This document shows, in pieces, positions 6,420 through 14,364 of a stretch of 64,000 nt of DNA; within the stretch, counting starts at the first letter, position 1, and each line of letters opens with the position of its first letter. Source of the stretch: JBFMCT01 sp046565765 (lineage in GTDB: Bacteria; Actinomycetota; Acidimicrobiia; Acidimicrobiales; AC-14); the NCBI GenBank assembly GCA_046565765.1, contig JBKHXX010000094.1, positions 124,001-188,000 of the forward strand, read 5' to 3'. Made by a program: the position numbers and the translations under genes. The notes below the pieces were generated by a model that was not told the DNA's origin, did not search any database, and saw only the letters and a list, made by a program, of their open reading frames with translations.

Positions 6420-7589
6420 ATGACCCAGGAGGCCGAGGAGATCCAGCGCTACCGCCGGGCACTGGAGGGGCTGCTCGGCGTGCCCGCCACCGAGGGTAAC
6501 CGCATCGACATCCTCCGTAACGGAGACGAGATCTTCCCCGCAGTCATGGACGCCATCCGTTCCGCCCGCCGAACGGTCGACTTCCTGACGTTCGTGTACT
6601 GGGAGGGGTCGATCGGCGAAGAGGTGGCCGAGGCCCTGGCCGACCGGGCCCGTGATGGGGTCCGGGTGCGGGTCCTGCTCGACGCGGTCGGGTCCTACAC
6701 CATGGACACCCGGCTGCTCGACGACATGGAGGCCTCCGGCTGCCTCGTCGAGCGGTTCCGCCCCGTGTCGAAGCTGAAGGTGTGGGAGAACGACCACCGC
6801 ACCCACCGCAAGGTGCTGATCTGCGACGAGGACGTCGCCTTCACCGGTGGCGTGGGGATCGCCGACGAGTGGCGGGGCCGGGCTCGGGGGCCGTCCGAGT
6901 GGCGGGACACCCACTTCCGGGTGCGGGGGCCGGCGGTCGACGGGCTGCGCGCCGCCTTCCTCCAGAACTGGGCCGAGGCGGGCCGTCCCCTCTTCGACGA
7001 GGGCGTCGACCGCTTCCCGGAGCAGCCCCAGGACGGGCCGTCGGTGGTCCAGGTGGTGCGGGGCGAGTCGGTGGCCCAGTGGAGCGACATCACCACGCTC
7101 ATGCGGGCTCTCCTGTGCCTGGCCCGGCGCCGGGTGCGGATCACCACGGCCTACTTCGTCCCCGACGAGGGCACCAGCGAACTGCTGTGCGCCGCCGCCC
7201 GCCGGGGCGTGGAGGTGGAGGTGCTGCTGCCCGGCCCTCACATCGACAAGCGGTTCGTGCAGCTGGCGGGCGAGTCGCACTACGCCAGCCTCCTGGAGGC
7301 GGGCGTGAAGCTGTGGACCTACCAGCCCTCGATGCTCCACGCCAAGATCATGACGGTCGACGGTCTGGTGGCCACCGTGGGGTCGGCCAACTTCGACTCC
7401 CGCTCGCTGGTGCTCGACGACGAGGTCAACCTCGCCGTGCTCGACCGGGACCTGGTCGCCGAGCTCGACGGGCACTTCGAGGAGGACCTGGAAGTGTCGG
7501 AACGTGTGGTGGCGGGCGAGTGGGGTGACCGCACCGTCCTCCAGCGGGCCAAGGAGAAGGTGGCGGGGCTGGTGGACGAGCACCTCTGA
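6420..7589 (+). CDS. Phospholipase D-like / cardiolipin synthase family protein
   Basis: The 389-residue protein has two HKD motifs: HRKVLICD with the following FTGGVGI near residues 127-141, and HAKIMTVD followed by GSANFDSRS near residues 305-328. Two such motifs form one active site in the PLD superfamily, which transfers or hydrolyses phosphatidyl groups. There are no N-terminal membrane spans, so it resembles ClsB-type soluble cardiolipin synthases rather than ClsA. The gene lies 30 bp after the hydrolase gene on the same strand, with GGGGAGG upstream of its ATG. Cardiolipin synthesis is the likeliest role; another phospholipid reaction cannot be excluded. Confidence 0.85.
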   Translation: MTQEAEEIQRYRRALEGLLGVPATEGNRIDILRNGDEIFPAVMDAIRSARRTVDFLTFVYWEGSIGEEVAEALADRARDGVRVRVLLDAVGSYTMDTRLLDDMEASGCLVERFRPVSKLKVWENDHRTHRKVLICDEDVAFTGGVGIADEWRGRARGPSEWRDTHFRVRGPAVDGLRAAFLQNWAEAGRPLFDEGVDRFPEQPQDGPSVVQVVRGESVAQWSDITTLMRALLCLARRRVRITTAYFVPDEGTSELLCAAARRGVEVEVLLPGPHIDKRFVQLAGESHYASLLEAGVKLWTYQPSMLHAKIMTVDGLVATVGSANFDSRSLVLDDEVNLAVLDRDLVAELDGHFEEDLEVSERVVAGEWGDRTVLQRAKEKVAGLVDEHL

Positions 7590-7630
7590 CCACGGGCGTC
7601 ACGATCGGTCCCGCGGGGTAGACCGCTTGC

Positions 7631-8995
7631 ATGCCCGCACAGACGGCCACCGCTCCCGTTTCCCCGGCCGCCGCGCTGCCCCCCGACGGGGGGCTCGAGC
7701 CGCGCCGGATCCCGTTCACCGTCATCGACCAGGCCGTCCACCTGCTCGACACGCCGGCCGAGCCCTGGGGCATCCAGCTGGAGCTGACCCTCTCCGGCCA
7801 CCTCGACGAGCCCCGGCTGCGCACCGCCGTGCGCACCGCCCTGGCCCGCCACCCCATGGCCCGGGCCCGCCGGCTGGCGGCCCGCCGCACGGACACGACC
7901 TGGTGCTGGGAGATCGTCCCCGAGGCCGACCTGGACCCCGTGCGGGTGGTCGACTGCCCCGACGGAGCCGCCCTGGACCGGGCTCGTGAGGACCTGTTCG
8001 GGCGACAGATCCCCCTCGCCGAGGCGCCGCCGCTGCGGCTGTGGCTGGCCCGGCGTCCCGGCCACGACGTGCTGATGCTCAGTGCCAACCACGCCGCCTT
8101 CGACGGCTACGGCTGCGTGCGGCTCCTGCAGTCGGTGGCCGCCGCCTATGCCCGCCGCCCCGACCCGGACCCCCTCGTCGAGCTGGACGAGGCCCGCGAC
8201 GTCGACCGCCTCCTGGCCGCGCCCGATCGGGCGACTCGAGCCCGCCGGTTCCGCATGCTGGCCGGCAAGGTCGCCGACATGGTCACCCGCCCCTCCCGGC
8301 TCGCTCCCGACGGCGGTGCCGACCGTCCCGGCTACGGCTTCCACCACGTCGCCCTGTCGGAGGACGAGAGCGAAGCGGTCGCGAGCTCCGACCACACCGT
8401 GAACGACCTGCTCCTCGCCGCCCTCGTCCTGACCATCGCCGGCTGGAACGAGGACCACGGCAGCGACGCCCGCCGCGTCGGCATCCTCGTGCCGGTCAAC
8501 CTCCGTCCGAAGGAGTGGGGCCAGGACATGGTGACCAACCTGGTCTTCGACGCCCGGGTGATGGTGACCGCCGCCCAGCGGAGTGGCGTGCCCGCGCTGC
8601 TTGCGGCCGTCGGCGAGCAGTCGGAACGCATCAAGAAGGGCGGGGGAGCGGCCCTGATCGAGGCGATCGGCGGCTGGACGGCGCTGCCCCTGTGGACCAA
8701 GCAGCCTCTGTCCCCGCTGCTGTGGCTGACCGGCAACCGCGTCGTCTGCACCGCCCTGCTCTCCAACCTGGGCGTGCTCGACGAGCCGCCGGATTTCGGC
8801 GCAGGGGTGACTACGACTGAGGCGTGGTTCTCCGCCCCGGGCCGCATGCCCTGCGGGCTCACCGTCGGCGCTTCCACGGTGGGAGGCCGGCTGGACCTCG
8901 TCTTTCGGTACCGGCACCCGCTCTTCAGCGCGGATGCGGCGTCCCGGTTCGCACGGGCGTTCCGCGCCGAGCTCGAGCGGGTGGTGAGTGGTTGA
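7631..8995 (+). CDS. Condensation-domain / CoA-dependent acyltransferase-like protein
   Basis: The 454-residue product has the fold signature of CoA-dependent acyltransferases and NRPS condensation domains. The active-site motif HxxxDG appears as NHAAFDGYG near residue 157, with a second conserved stretch LVPVNLRP near residue 285. Related actinobacterial proteins include PapA-type acyltransferases and wax ester/diacylglycerol synthases. The usual DFGWG structural motif is weak here (DFGAGV). There is no carrier or adenylation domain, so it is a stand-alone enzyme. The alpha/beta hydrolase gene follows, overlapping or within 23 bp depending on the start chosen. An acyl-transfer step in lipid or secondary metabolism is inferred; the substrate is unknown. 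Confidence 0.75.
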   Translation: MPAQTATAPVSPAAALPPDGGLEPRRIPFTVIDQAVHLLDTPAEPWGIQLELTLSGHLDEPRLRTAVRTALARHPMARARRLAARRTDTTWCWEIVPEADLDPVRVVDCPDGAALDRAREDLFGRQIPLAEAPPLRLWLARRPGHDVLMLSANHAAFDGYGCVRLLQSVAAAYARRPDPDPLVELDEARDVDRLLAAPDRATRARRFRMLAGKVADMVTRPSRLAPDGGADRPGYGFHHVALSEDESEAVASSDHTVNDLLLAALVLTIAGWNEDHGSDARRVGILVPVNLRPKEWGQDMVTNLVFDARVMVTAAQRSGVPALLAAVGEQSERIKKGGGAALIEAIGGWTALPLWTKQPLSPLLWLTGNRVVCTALLSNLGVLDEPPDFGAGVTTTEAWFSAPGRMPCGLTVGASTVGGRLDLVFRYRHPLFSADAASRFARAFRAELERVVSG

Positions 8996-9018
8996 GCGAC
9001 GGAGCGAAGGAGGAGGAC

Positions 9019-10011
9019 GTGCGGGAGGAGATCCGTTCCAGCGTCAAGGACGTGCTCCAGTTCCTGAGACGGTTGGAGCCCGGCGACCACATCGAACCCT
9101 TCCCGCCCCGGCTCCCGGAGGCCCGCATCGTCAATGTCGACGGACGGGGTGAGATGTTCGTCCGGGAGATCCCCGGCGACGACGGCGCCCCCACGATCGT
9201 GCTCCTCCACGGCTGGACCCTGAGCGCCGATCTCAACTGGTTCTCGGGGGGCTACGAGGTGGCGGCGCGCCACGGGCGGGTGATCGCCGTCGACATGCGG
9301 GGCCATGGCCGGGGGCTGCGCAGCGAGCAGCCGTTCAGCCTCGAGGCGGCGGCCGACGACGTCGCCGCCCTGCTCCGCCACCTCGACGCCACGCCGGCCG
9401 TCCTCGTCGGGTACTCCATGGGCGGGTCGATCGGCATGGTGTGCGCCGCCCGCCACCCCGACGTCGTGTCGGGCCTGGTGCTCGCCTCCTGTGCCCTCCG
9501 GTGGCGGGCCAATTTCTACGAGCGGGTGGTGTGGCTCGGCATGGGGTTCACCGAGTACGTACTGCGCTTCGGCGCCCCCCGGGGCATCACCGACCGGTAC
9601 CTGCGCCACGCGGTGGAGCAGTCACCCCACCTCGAGGGCTACGAGGGCTGGGTCAAGGCGGAGGCCCGCCGTGGCGACCCGTCCGACATCGGGTGTGCGG
9701 CCAAGGAGCTGGCCGAGTTCGACGCCTCGGATCTGGTGGACCGGATCAGCTGTCCCGCGGCCGTGGTCGTGACCGTCCGGGACAAGCTCATCCGTTGCAG
9801 CCGCCAACGGGCCCTGGCCGAGGCCCTGCAGGCCCACACCGTCGATGTCGACGGCCACCACAACGCCTGGCTCGTTCTGCCCGAAGAGTGGGCGTCGGCC
9901 CTCGACGAGGCGATCGAGGCGGTCACCGCGTCGTCCTCGGGAGCTCAGGGCGACCCCGTCCTCCGTGGTCAGGACCGGCCTCTGGTCGAGGCCCGGGCCG
10001 CCCATGGGTGA
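9019..10011 (+). CDS. Alpha/beta hydrolase
   Basis: The 330-residue protein has an alpha/beta-hydrolase fold: oxyanion motif LLHGW, nucleophile elbow VGYSMGGS, acid in VRDKLI and catalytic His in DGHHNAW. I chose GTG 9019 because AAGGAGGAGG lies just upstream; a TTG at 8992 would overlap the preceding stop. An Arg/Leu-rich N-terminal segment of about 50 residues comes before the core. The gene overlaps the PsiE gene by 8 bp, so the acyltransferase, hydrolase and PsiE genes probably form one transcript. The substrate is unknown: the family includes esterases, lipases, haloperoxidases and others. Confidence 0.85.
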   Translation: MREEIRSSVKDVLQFLRRLEPGDHIEPFPPRLPEARIVNVDGRGEMFVREIPGDDGAPTIVLLHGWTLSADLNWFSGGYEVAARHGRVIAVDMRGHGRGLRSEQPFSLEAAADDVAALLRHLDATPAVLVGYSMGGSIGMVCAARHPDVVSGLVLASCALRWRANFYERVVWLGMGFTEYVLRFGAPRGITDRYLRHAVEQSPHLEGYEGWVKAEARRGDPSDIGCAAKELAEFDASDLVDRISCPAAVVVTVRDKLIRCSRQRALAEALQAHTVDVDGHHNAWLVLPEEWASALDEAIEAVTASSSGAQGDPVLRGQDRPLVEARAAHG

Positions 10012-10567
10012 GGCGGTCGAGCAGAAGAAGGAGGAGGAGCGGGCCTCCGCCGAGCAGGACGGGCGCCGGCCCGACGAGGACCAGGCGGAGCGCACCCGGT
10101 CGGACCAGGAGGACCTGCCGGAACCGGACGAGCCCGCCGAAGTACCGGCGCCCGTTGCGTTCCTGGGCCAGCTCCAGGACCTCGTGTACTACGGGATCGC
10201 CGTCATTCTGCTCGTGCTGGGAGCGGGAGCCCTCGCCGGCACCGTCGCCGACTTCTTCTCCACCGACGACCAGTTCGCCCAACGCATCACCCATGTGGTC
10301 AACGGCGTGCTGTTCGTGGTCATCGTGCTGGAGCTGCTGCGCACGATCCTGGCCCACTTCCAGGACTCCACGTTCCACCTCAAGCCGTTCCTGATCATCG
10401 GGATCATCTCGGTGGTGCGCCACATCCTCACGGTGGGGGCCGAGCTCTCCATCGAGGAGGAGAAGGGGAGCGAACTCTTCCACCGTTCCGACGTGGAGCT
10501 GGCGGTGAACGCCCTGGTCGTCGTGGCTCTGGTGGTCGGGCTGGTGCTCGTGCGCAAGACCGAGTAG
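10004..10567 (+). CDS. PsiE-family membrane protein
   Basis: The 187-residue protein starts at ATG 10004, 8 bp inside the hydrolase gene. An acidic, charged N-terminal tail (about 50 residues of Glu, Asp, Arg and Gln) precedes four hydrophobic segments: LVYYGIAVILLVLG, then VVNGVLFVVIVLELL, then PFLIIGIISVVRHIL, then VNALVVVALVVGLVLV. The arrangement and the FxLKPFLIIGII motif fit the phosphate-starvation-inducible PsiE family. The E. coli member responds to phosphate starvation, but the biochemical role is not known. The long charged tail is unusual. Confidence 0.75.
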   Translation: MGEAVEQKKEEERASAEQDGRRPDEDQAERTRSDQEDLPEPDEPAEVPAPVAFLGQLQDLVYYGIAVILLVLGAGALAGTVADFFSTDDQFAQRITHVVNGVLFVVIVLELLRTILAHFQDSTFHLKPFLIIGIISVVRHILTVGAELSIEEEKGSELFHRSDVELAVNALVVVALVVGLVLVRKTE

Positions 10568-10570
10568 CGA

Positions 10571-10586
10571 ATTACAGCCTTGTAAT
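10571..10586 (+). promoter_or_regulatory. AT-rich palindromic operator candidate before the nurA operon
   Basis: ATTACAGCCTTGTAAT is a perfect inverted repeat of ATTACA around a 4-bp spacer. Such an A+T-rich site is rare in this sequence. It overlaps the -35 of the predicted promoter at 10580-10608, a position where a bound repressor would block transcription. I do not recognise the regulator. Confidence 0.5.
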
Positions 10587-10608
10587 CGTCACACCCTCTT
10601 GGGATAGT
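10580..10608 (+). promoter_or_regulatory. Putative promoter of the nurA-herA-mre11-rad50 operon
   Basis: TTGTAA at 10580-10585 and GATAGT at 10603-10608 are separated by 17 bp. The start of transcription would fall around 10615, at the ATG of nurA (10616). A leaderless message is therefore likely, which fits the lack of any ribosome-binding site. Confidence 0.55.
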
Positions 10609-10615
10609 GGGACCG

Positions 10616-11593
10616 ATGGCGTCCCCGTCCCTCGCCGCCGCCGCCGAGCGCCTCGCCGTGCTGCTCAGCGCGGGCGCCCCGGCGCCCGTCGCCGATCCCG
10701 AGAGCCGGGATCTGGAGTTCGAGGCCGTCGTGACGCCCCGTCCCCTGGCGCGGGGCGCGGCCCCGCCCGAGGTGTGGGCCGTCGACGGCGGCCAGGCCAC
10801 GGTGGCCGACGCCCGGTCGGTCCAGGTGCTGGTCACGCGGGCGGCCCGGGCCCGGTTCCTGGGCGGGGAGTGCGTGCTGGAGGACGAGGGCGACCTGCGG
10901 GCCTGGCTCGTGGGCTGCGGCGAGGAGCGGGTGGCGGCGGCCTCGCTGGGCCTGGGCATCGCCGCCGATGCCGCCGTCGACGTCAACCTGCTTCGGGATG
11001 CAGGCGAGTGGGAGGCGGTGGCCCGGTGCGTGGCGGAGGCGTCCCCCGGGGCGTTCGTGCTGGTCGACGGCGACCTGCGGCCCGACCTGCGCATCCCCGC
11101 CGAGCGGGTGGGGGCCCTGTTGGCCGAGGCCCTCGATCGAGGGGTGACCGTCGTCTCCGTCACCAAGCACTCGTCGCTGGCCAGGGGCGGGGCGCCGCTG
11201 CTGGGCCAGCTCGAGCTCGAAGTCGCGGCTCGCCTGGGCGAGCGAGCCCTCTGGTGGGCCCCGCTGGCCCGCACCAAGCCGGCCGGCGGGCTCGACGTGC
11301 AGGTGGTGGCCGCCCGCCTCGACCCCGACGCCCGCTTCGCCTTCCGGGTCGACCTGCCCGGCCCGCTCGACCCCGAGCCGGTCCTGGGCGCCCTGTCGGC
11401 GCTGTGTGACGACGCTGCCTTTCCCGGCTACCCCTACCCGCTCACCGTCGCCGACCGGCTGGCCGCCTGCCCGTCGTGGCTGCGCCACGACGTCCGCCTC
11501 GACCTCGACGACCACCTCGACCTGGCCGGCGTGTCGGTGGAGGTGCGGGAGCGGGCCTTCGCCGACCGCCACGGCCTCATGGAGCGGGCATGA
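10616..11593 (+). CDS. nurA: NurA-like nuclease, first gene of the end-resection operon
   Basis: NurA is a nuclease that partners the HerA hexameric translocase in DNA end resection, best known from archaea. The 325-residue protein has the N-terminal acidic motif VWAVDGGQAT, a second acidic strand FVLVDGDLRPD, a conserved Lys in VSVTKHSSL and the C-terminal GYPYPLTVADRLA. These are the landmarks of the NurA domain. It overlaps herA as ATGA, implying translational coupling. The start is ATG 10616; a GTG at 10607 would lie within the -10 element. Gene order with herA, mre11-like and rad50-like genes supports the call strongly. Confidence 0.85.
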   Translation: MASPSLAAAAERLAVLLSAGAPAPVADPESRDLEFEAVVTPRPLARGAAPPEVWAVDGGQATVADARSVQVLVTRAARARFLGGECVLEDEGDLRAWLVGCGEERVAAASLGLGIAADAAVDVNLLRDAGEWEAVARCVAEASPGAFVLVDGDLRPDLRIPAERVGALLAEALDRGVTVVSVTKHSSLARGGAPLLGQLELEVAARLGERALWWAPLARTKPAGGLDVQVVAARLDPDARFAFRVDLPGPLDPEPVLGALSALCDDAAFPGYPYPLTVADRLAACPSWLRHDVRLDLDDHLDLAGVSVEVRERAFADRHGLMERA

Positions 11594-13167
11594 AAGGCGG
11601 CGGGCCCACCAGCCGGGGCCGGCTGTTCGGCAAGAACGTGCTCGAGGCCGTGTTCCGGGCCAGCCCCGACGAAGACCTGTTCCTGGGCGAGCTGCTGGTG
11701 GGAGTGGACGACGCCACTGGCCGCCGCTACCTGTTCCGGGTGGTCGACGTCACCTACGGCAGCGAGCACCGGGAGCCGGGCTGGGCCGAGCGGGTGGCGG
11801 GCACCCTCCTCTCCGACGACGCCCGGGGCGAGGCGGGAGCGCACCGCCTCCACGAGCAGTCCCGCCGCACCTACCGGGTCGCCACCTGCCGCTGCCTGGG
11901 CTACCTCACCGCCGACGGGTCGGAGTTCCGCAAGCCCAAGAGCCTCCCCACCCAGTTCTCCCGGGTCGTGTCGCCGGAGCCGGCCGACTTCGCCTTCCTG
12001 CGCACCCGCATGGGCGACCTGCCTGTCGGCCGGCTGCGCAGCGGGGAGACCACGGTCGACTTCGAGGTCGGCATCCCCGGCCGTTCCCTGGCCACCCACG
12101 TGGGCGTGTTCGCCACCACCGGCATGGGCAAGTCCAACCTGGTCAAGGTCCTGGCCGCCGGAGTCCTGCAGCGGCAAGGGGCGTACGGGCTGCTCGTCGT
12201 CGATCCCCACGGCGAGTACCGGCCCGAGCTGGCACGCCACCCGTGGGCACCCGACCGCCTCCGTACCTACGCCGCCCGCCCCCTGCCCAACACCTCGGCC
12301 CTGCGGGTGGGGCTGGGGGAGCTCACCGTCGACGACCTGCGCACCGCCTACGAGTGGACCCGGCCCCAGGAGGAGGCGCTGTTCGAGCTGGAGCGCCACT
12401 ACCGGGCCGACGGCCTGGGGTGGCTGCTGGAGTTCTCCCACGTCGACGACCTGCCCGGCTTCCGCGACGTCGAGCTCAACGGCCGGGTGGCGCTCAACAC
12501 CCTCCAGGTCGTGCACCGGCGGGCGGGCCGCATCGTCGGGCTGCCCTGCATCGCAGCCGACACCCGCGTGTCGGTCGGCGCAGCCGTGCTGCGCGACCTG
12601 CGGGAGGGCAAGGTCGTCCTGCTCGACGTCAGCGGGCTGGGGTCGACCGAGGAGGTGCTGGTCGCCAGCTACCTCACCCGCCGGGTGCTCGACGAGTGGT
12701 CGGGCGCCTACCTCGACGACCCCGAGGCCCACGAGCGCATGCCGGTGGTGGCGATCGTCCTCGAGGAGGCCCAGCGGGTGCTCTCCGGCACCAAGGACCG
12801 GGAGTCCAACGTGTTCCCCCGCGTGGCCCGGGAGGGCCGGAAGTTCAAGGTCGGCCTCTGCGCCGTCACCCAGCAGCCCAAGCTCCTCGACGGCGAGCTG
12901 CTCAGCCAGTTCAACACCTTCTTCGTGCTCGGCCTGGCCGACGAGAAGGACCGCACCATCCTGCGCTCGTCGTCCAAGCAGGACATCTCCGCCCTCGGCC
13001 CCGAGATCCAGACGCTCATGCCCGGCGAGTGCCTCCTCGCCAACCTCGAGGCCCCCTTCGCGGTGCCGGCCAAGGTCCACCTCTACGCCGACGTGGTCCG
13101 CAACTGCCCCCCGCCCCCTGCCCCCCGCCCCATTGCGCCGCCCAACGTCGCGGCATTTGTCGAGTGA
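11590..13167 (+). CDS. herA: HerA-like DNA translocase ATPase
   Basis: HerA is a hexameric FtsK/HerA-class ATPase that pumps DNA and activates NurA. The 525-residue product starts inside the nurA stop codon. Its N-terminal beta-rich region (about residues 1-150) fits the HAS-barrel domain. The Walker A motif is TTGMGKSN (Lys near residue 181), followed by LLVVDPHGEY. Walker B is VAIVLEEAQRVL near residue 390, and VTQQPKLLDGELLSQFNT is the sensor segment typical of HerA. The C-terminal tail is Pro-rich. Sequence and neighbourhood agree. Confidence 0.92.
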   Translation: MKGGGPTSRGRLFGKNVLEAVFRASPDEDLFLGELLVGVDDATGRRYLFRVVDVTYGSEHREPGWAERVAGTLLSDDARGEAGAHRLHEQSRRTYRVATCRCLGYLTADGSEFRKPKSLPTQFSRVVSPEPADFAFLRTRMGDLPVGRLRSGETTVDFEVGIPGRSLATHVGVFATTGMGKSNLVKVLAAGVLQRQGAYGLLVVDPHGEYRPELARHPWAPDRLRTYAARPLPNTSALRVGLGELTVDDLRTAYEWTRPQEEALFELERHYRADGLGWLLEFSHVDDLPGFRDVELNGRVALNTLQVVHRRAGRIVGLPCIAADTRVSVGAAVLRDLREGKVVLLDVSGLGSTEEVLVASYLTRRVLDEWSGAYLDDPEAHERMPVVAIVLEEAQRVLSGTKDRESNVFPRVAREGRKFKVGLCAVTQQPKLLDGELLSQFNTFFVLGLADEKDRTILRSSSKQDISALGPEIQTLMPGECLLANLEAPFAVPAKVHLYADVVRNCPPPPAPRPIAPPNVAAFVE

Positions 13168-13243
13168 CGGGATCGACCGCACGCCGCAGCACGGTCAGTT
13201 CCACCGAATGGAGTGAGCGAAGCGAACCAATGAGGTCGAGAGG

Positions 13244-14362
13244 ATGAAGGTCGCGGCGATCGGCGACGCCCACCTGGGGCGGTCCTACTACTCCTTCACC
13301 ACGCCCGAGGGGGTCAACCAGCGCGAGCGCGACTTCGAGCTGTCGTTCGAGGCGGCCGTCGAGCTGGCCCTGGCCCAGCAGCCCGACCTCATCGTCTGGC
13401 TGGGGGACGTGTTCGACCATCCCCGGCCGACCTACAGGTCCTACCGCTTCGCCCAGCGGGCGCTGGCCAAGATCCGCGACCACGGCGTGCGGGCGGTCGT
13501 CATCAGCGGCAACCACGACACGCCCCGGCTGCCGGGCACCGGAAGCCCCTACTCGGCCCTGGCCGACACGTTCCCCGAGATGGGCTTCGCCCACCGCATG
13601 GCCTACGAGCGGTTCGAGCTGCCCGGCCTGGCCGTGCACTGCGTCCCCCAGATGCTCACCGTCGAGGCCACGCTCGACGCGCTGGCCCAGGCCGACCGCT
13701 CGCGCAGCCTCGACCGCACCAACCTCCTGCTCACCCACCCGCGGGTGACCCAGGTCGAGCCGAGTCACGCCGACATCAACGAGATCGAGGTCGACGCCGG
13801 GGCGTTGCGGTCCGACCTCGTCCTGCTGGGCCACTACCACTTCCACACCCGTGTCGACCGGGGCATCTGGTACGCCGGGGCCACGGACACCTACTCCTTC
13901 GCCGACGACCCCGACAAGCCCAAGGGCATCGTCGTGCTCGACACCGAGACGGGGGAGTGCACGCACCTGCCGCTGACCGGCCAGCGCCCGCTCGTCACGT
14001 TGGAACCGGTGCATGCGCTGGGCCTGTCACCCGGCGAGGTGGCCGAGCAGGTGCTGGCCCGGGCCGCCACCGTGCCCGACGGGGCGGTGGCCCGCCTGTA
14101 CCTCGAAGGCGTCGACCCCGAGGCCTACCGCCTGCTCGACCGGGAGGCGGTGCGGGAGGCCTCGGCGCGGGCCCTGCTGCTCAAGCTTGAGCCCGACTTC
14201 TCGCTTGGCGCATCGGCGGTCGAGCTGCCCGAGCTGTCGAGCATCCCGTCGCAGTGGGACCGCTACGTCGACGGCCAGGACATGCCCGGTTACGACAAGG
14301 AGTGGATCCGCGTTCGCGGGCGTGAGGAGCTGGCCCGGGCCGTCGAAGAGGCGGTCGCCTAG
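13244..14362 (+). CDS. sbcD: Mre11/SbcD-like nuclease subunit
   Basis: This is the metallophosphoesterase subunit that, with Rad50/SbcC, processes DNA ends and hairpins. The phosphodiesterase motifs are in order: GDAHLG near residue 7, GDVFDHPRP near 57, SGNHD near 90, THPR near 165 and GHYHFH near 195. The C-terminal part (about 250-372) carries the capping and Rad50-binding regions. At 372 residues it matches bacterial and archaeal homologues. A 76-bp gap separates it from herA, and the rad50-like gene starts 2 bp after its stop. The simple metal-binding histidines all appear intact. Confidence 0.92.
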   Translation: MKVAAIGDAHLGRSYYSFTTPEGVNQRERDFELSFEAAVELALAQQPDLIVWLGDVFDHPRPTYRSYRFAQRALAKIRDHGVRAVVISGNHDTPRLPGTGSPYSALADTFPEMGFAHRMAYERFELPGLAVHCVPQMLTVEATLDALAQADRSRSLDRTNLLLTHPRVTQVEPSHADINEIEVDAGALRSDLVLLGHYHFHTRVDRGIWYAGATDTYSFADDPDKPKGIVVLDTETGECTHLPLTGQRPLVTLEPVHALGLSPGEVAEQVLARAATVPDGAVARLYLEGVDPEAYRLLDREAVREASARALLLKLEPDFSLGASAVELPELSSIPSQWDRYVDGQDMPGYDKEWIRVRGREELARAVEEAVA

Positions 14363-14364
14363 GC

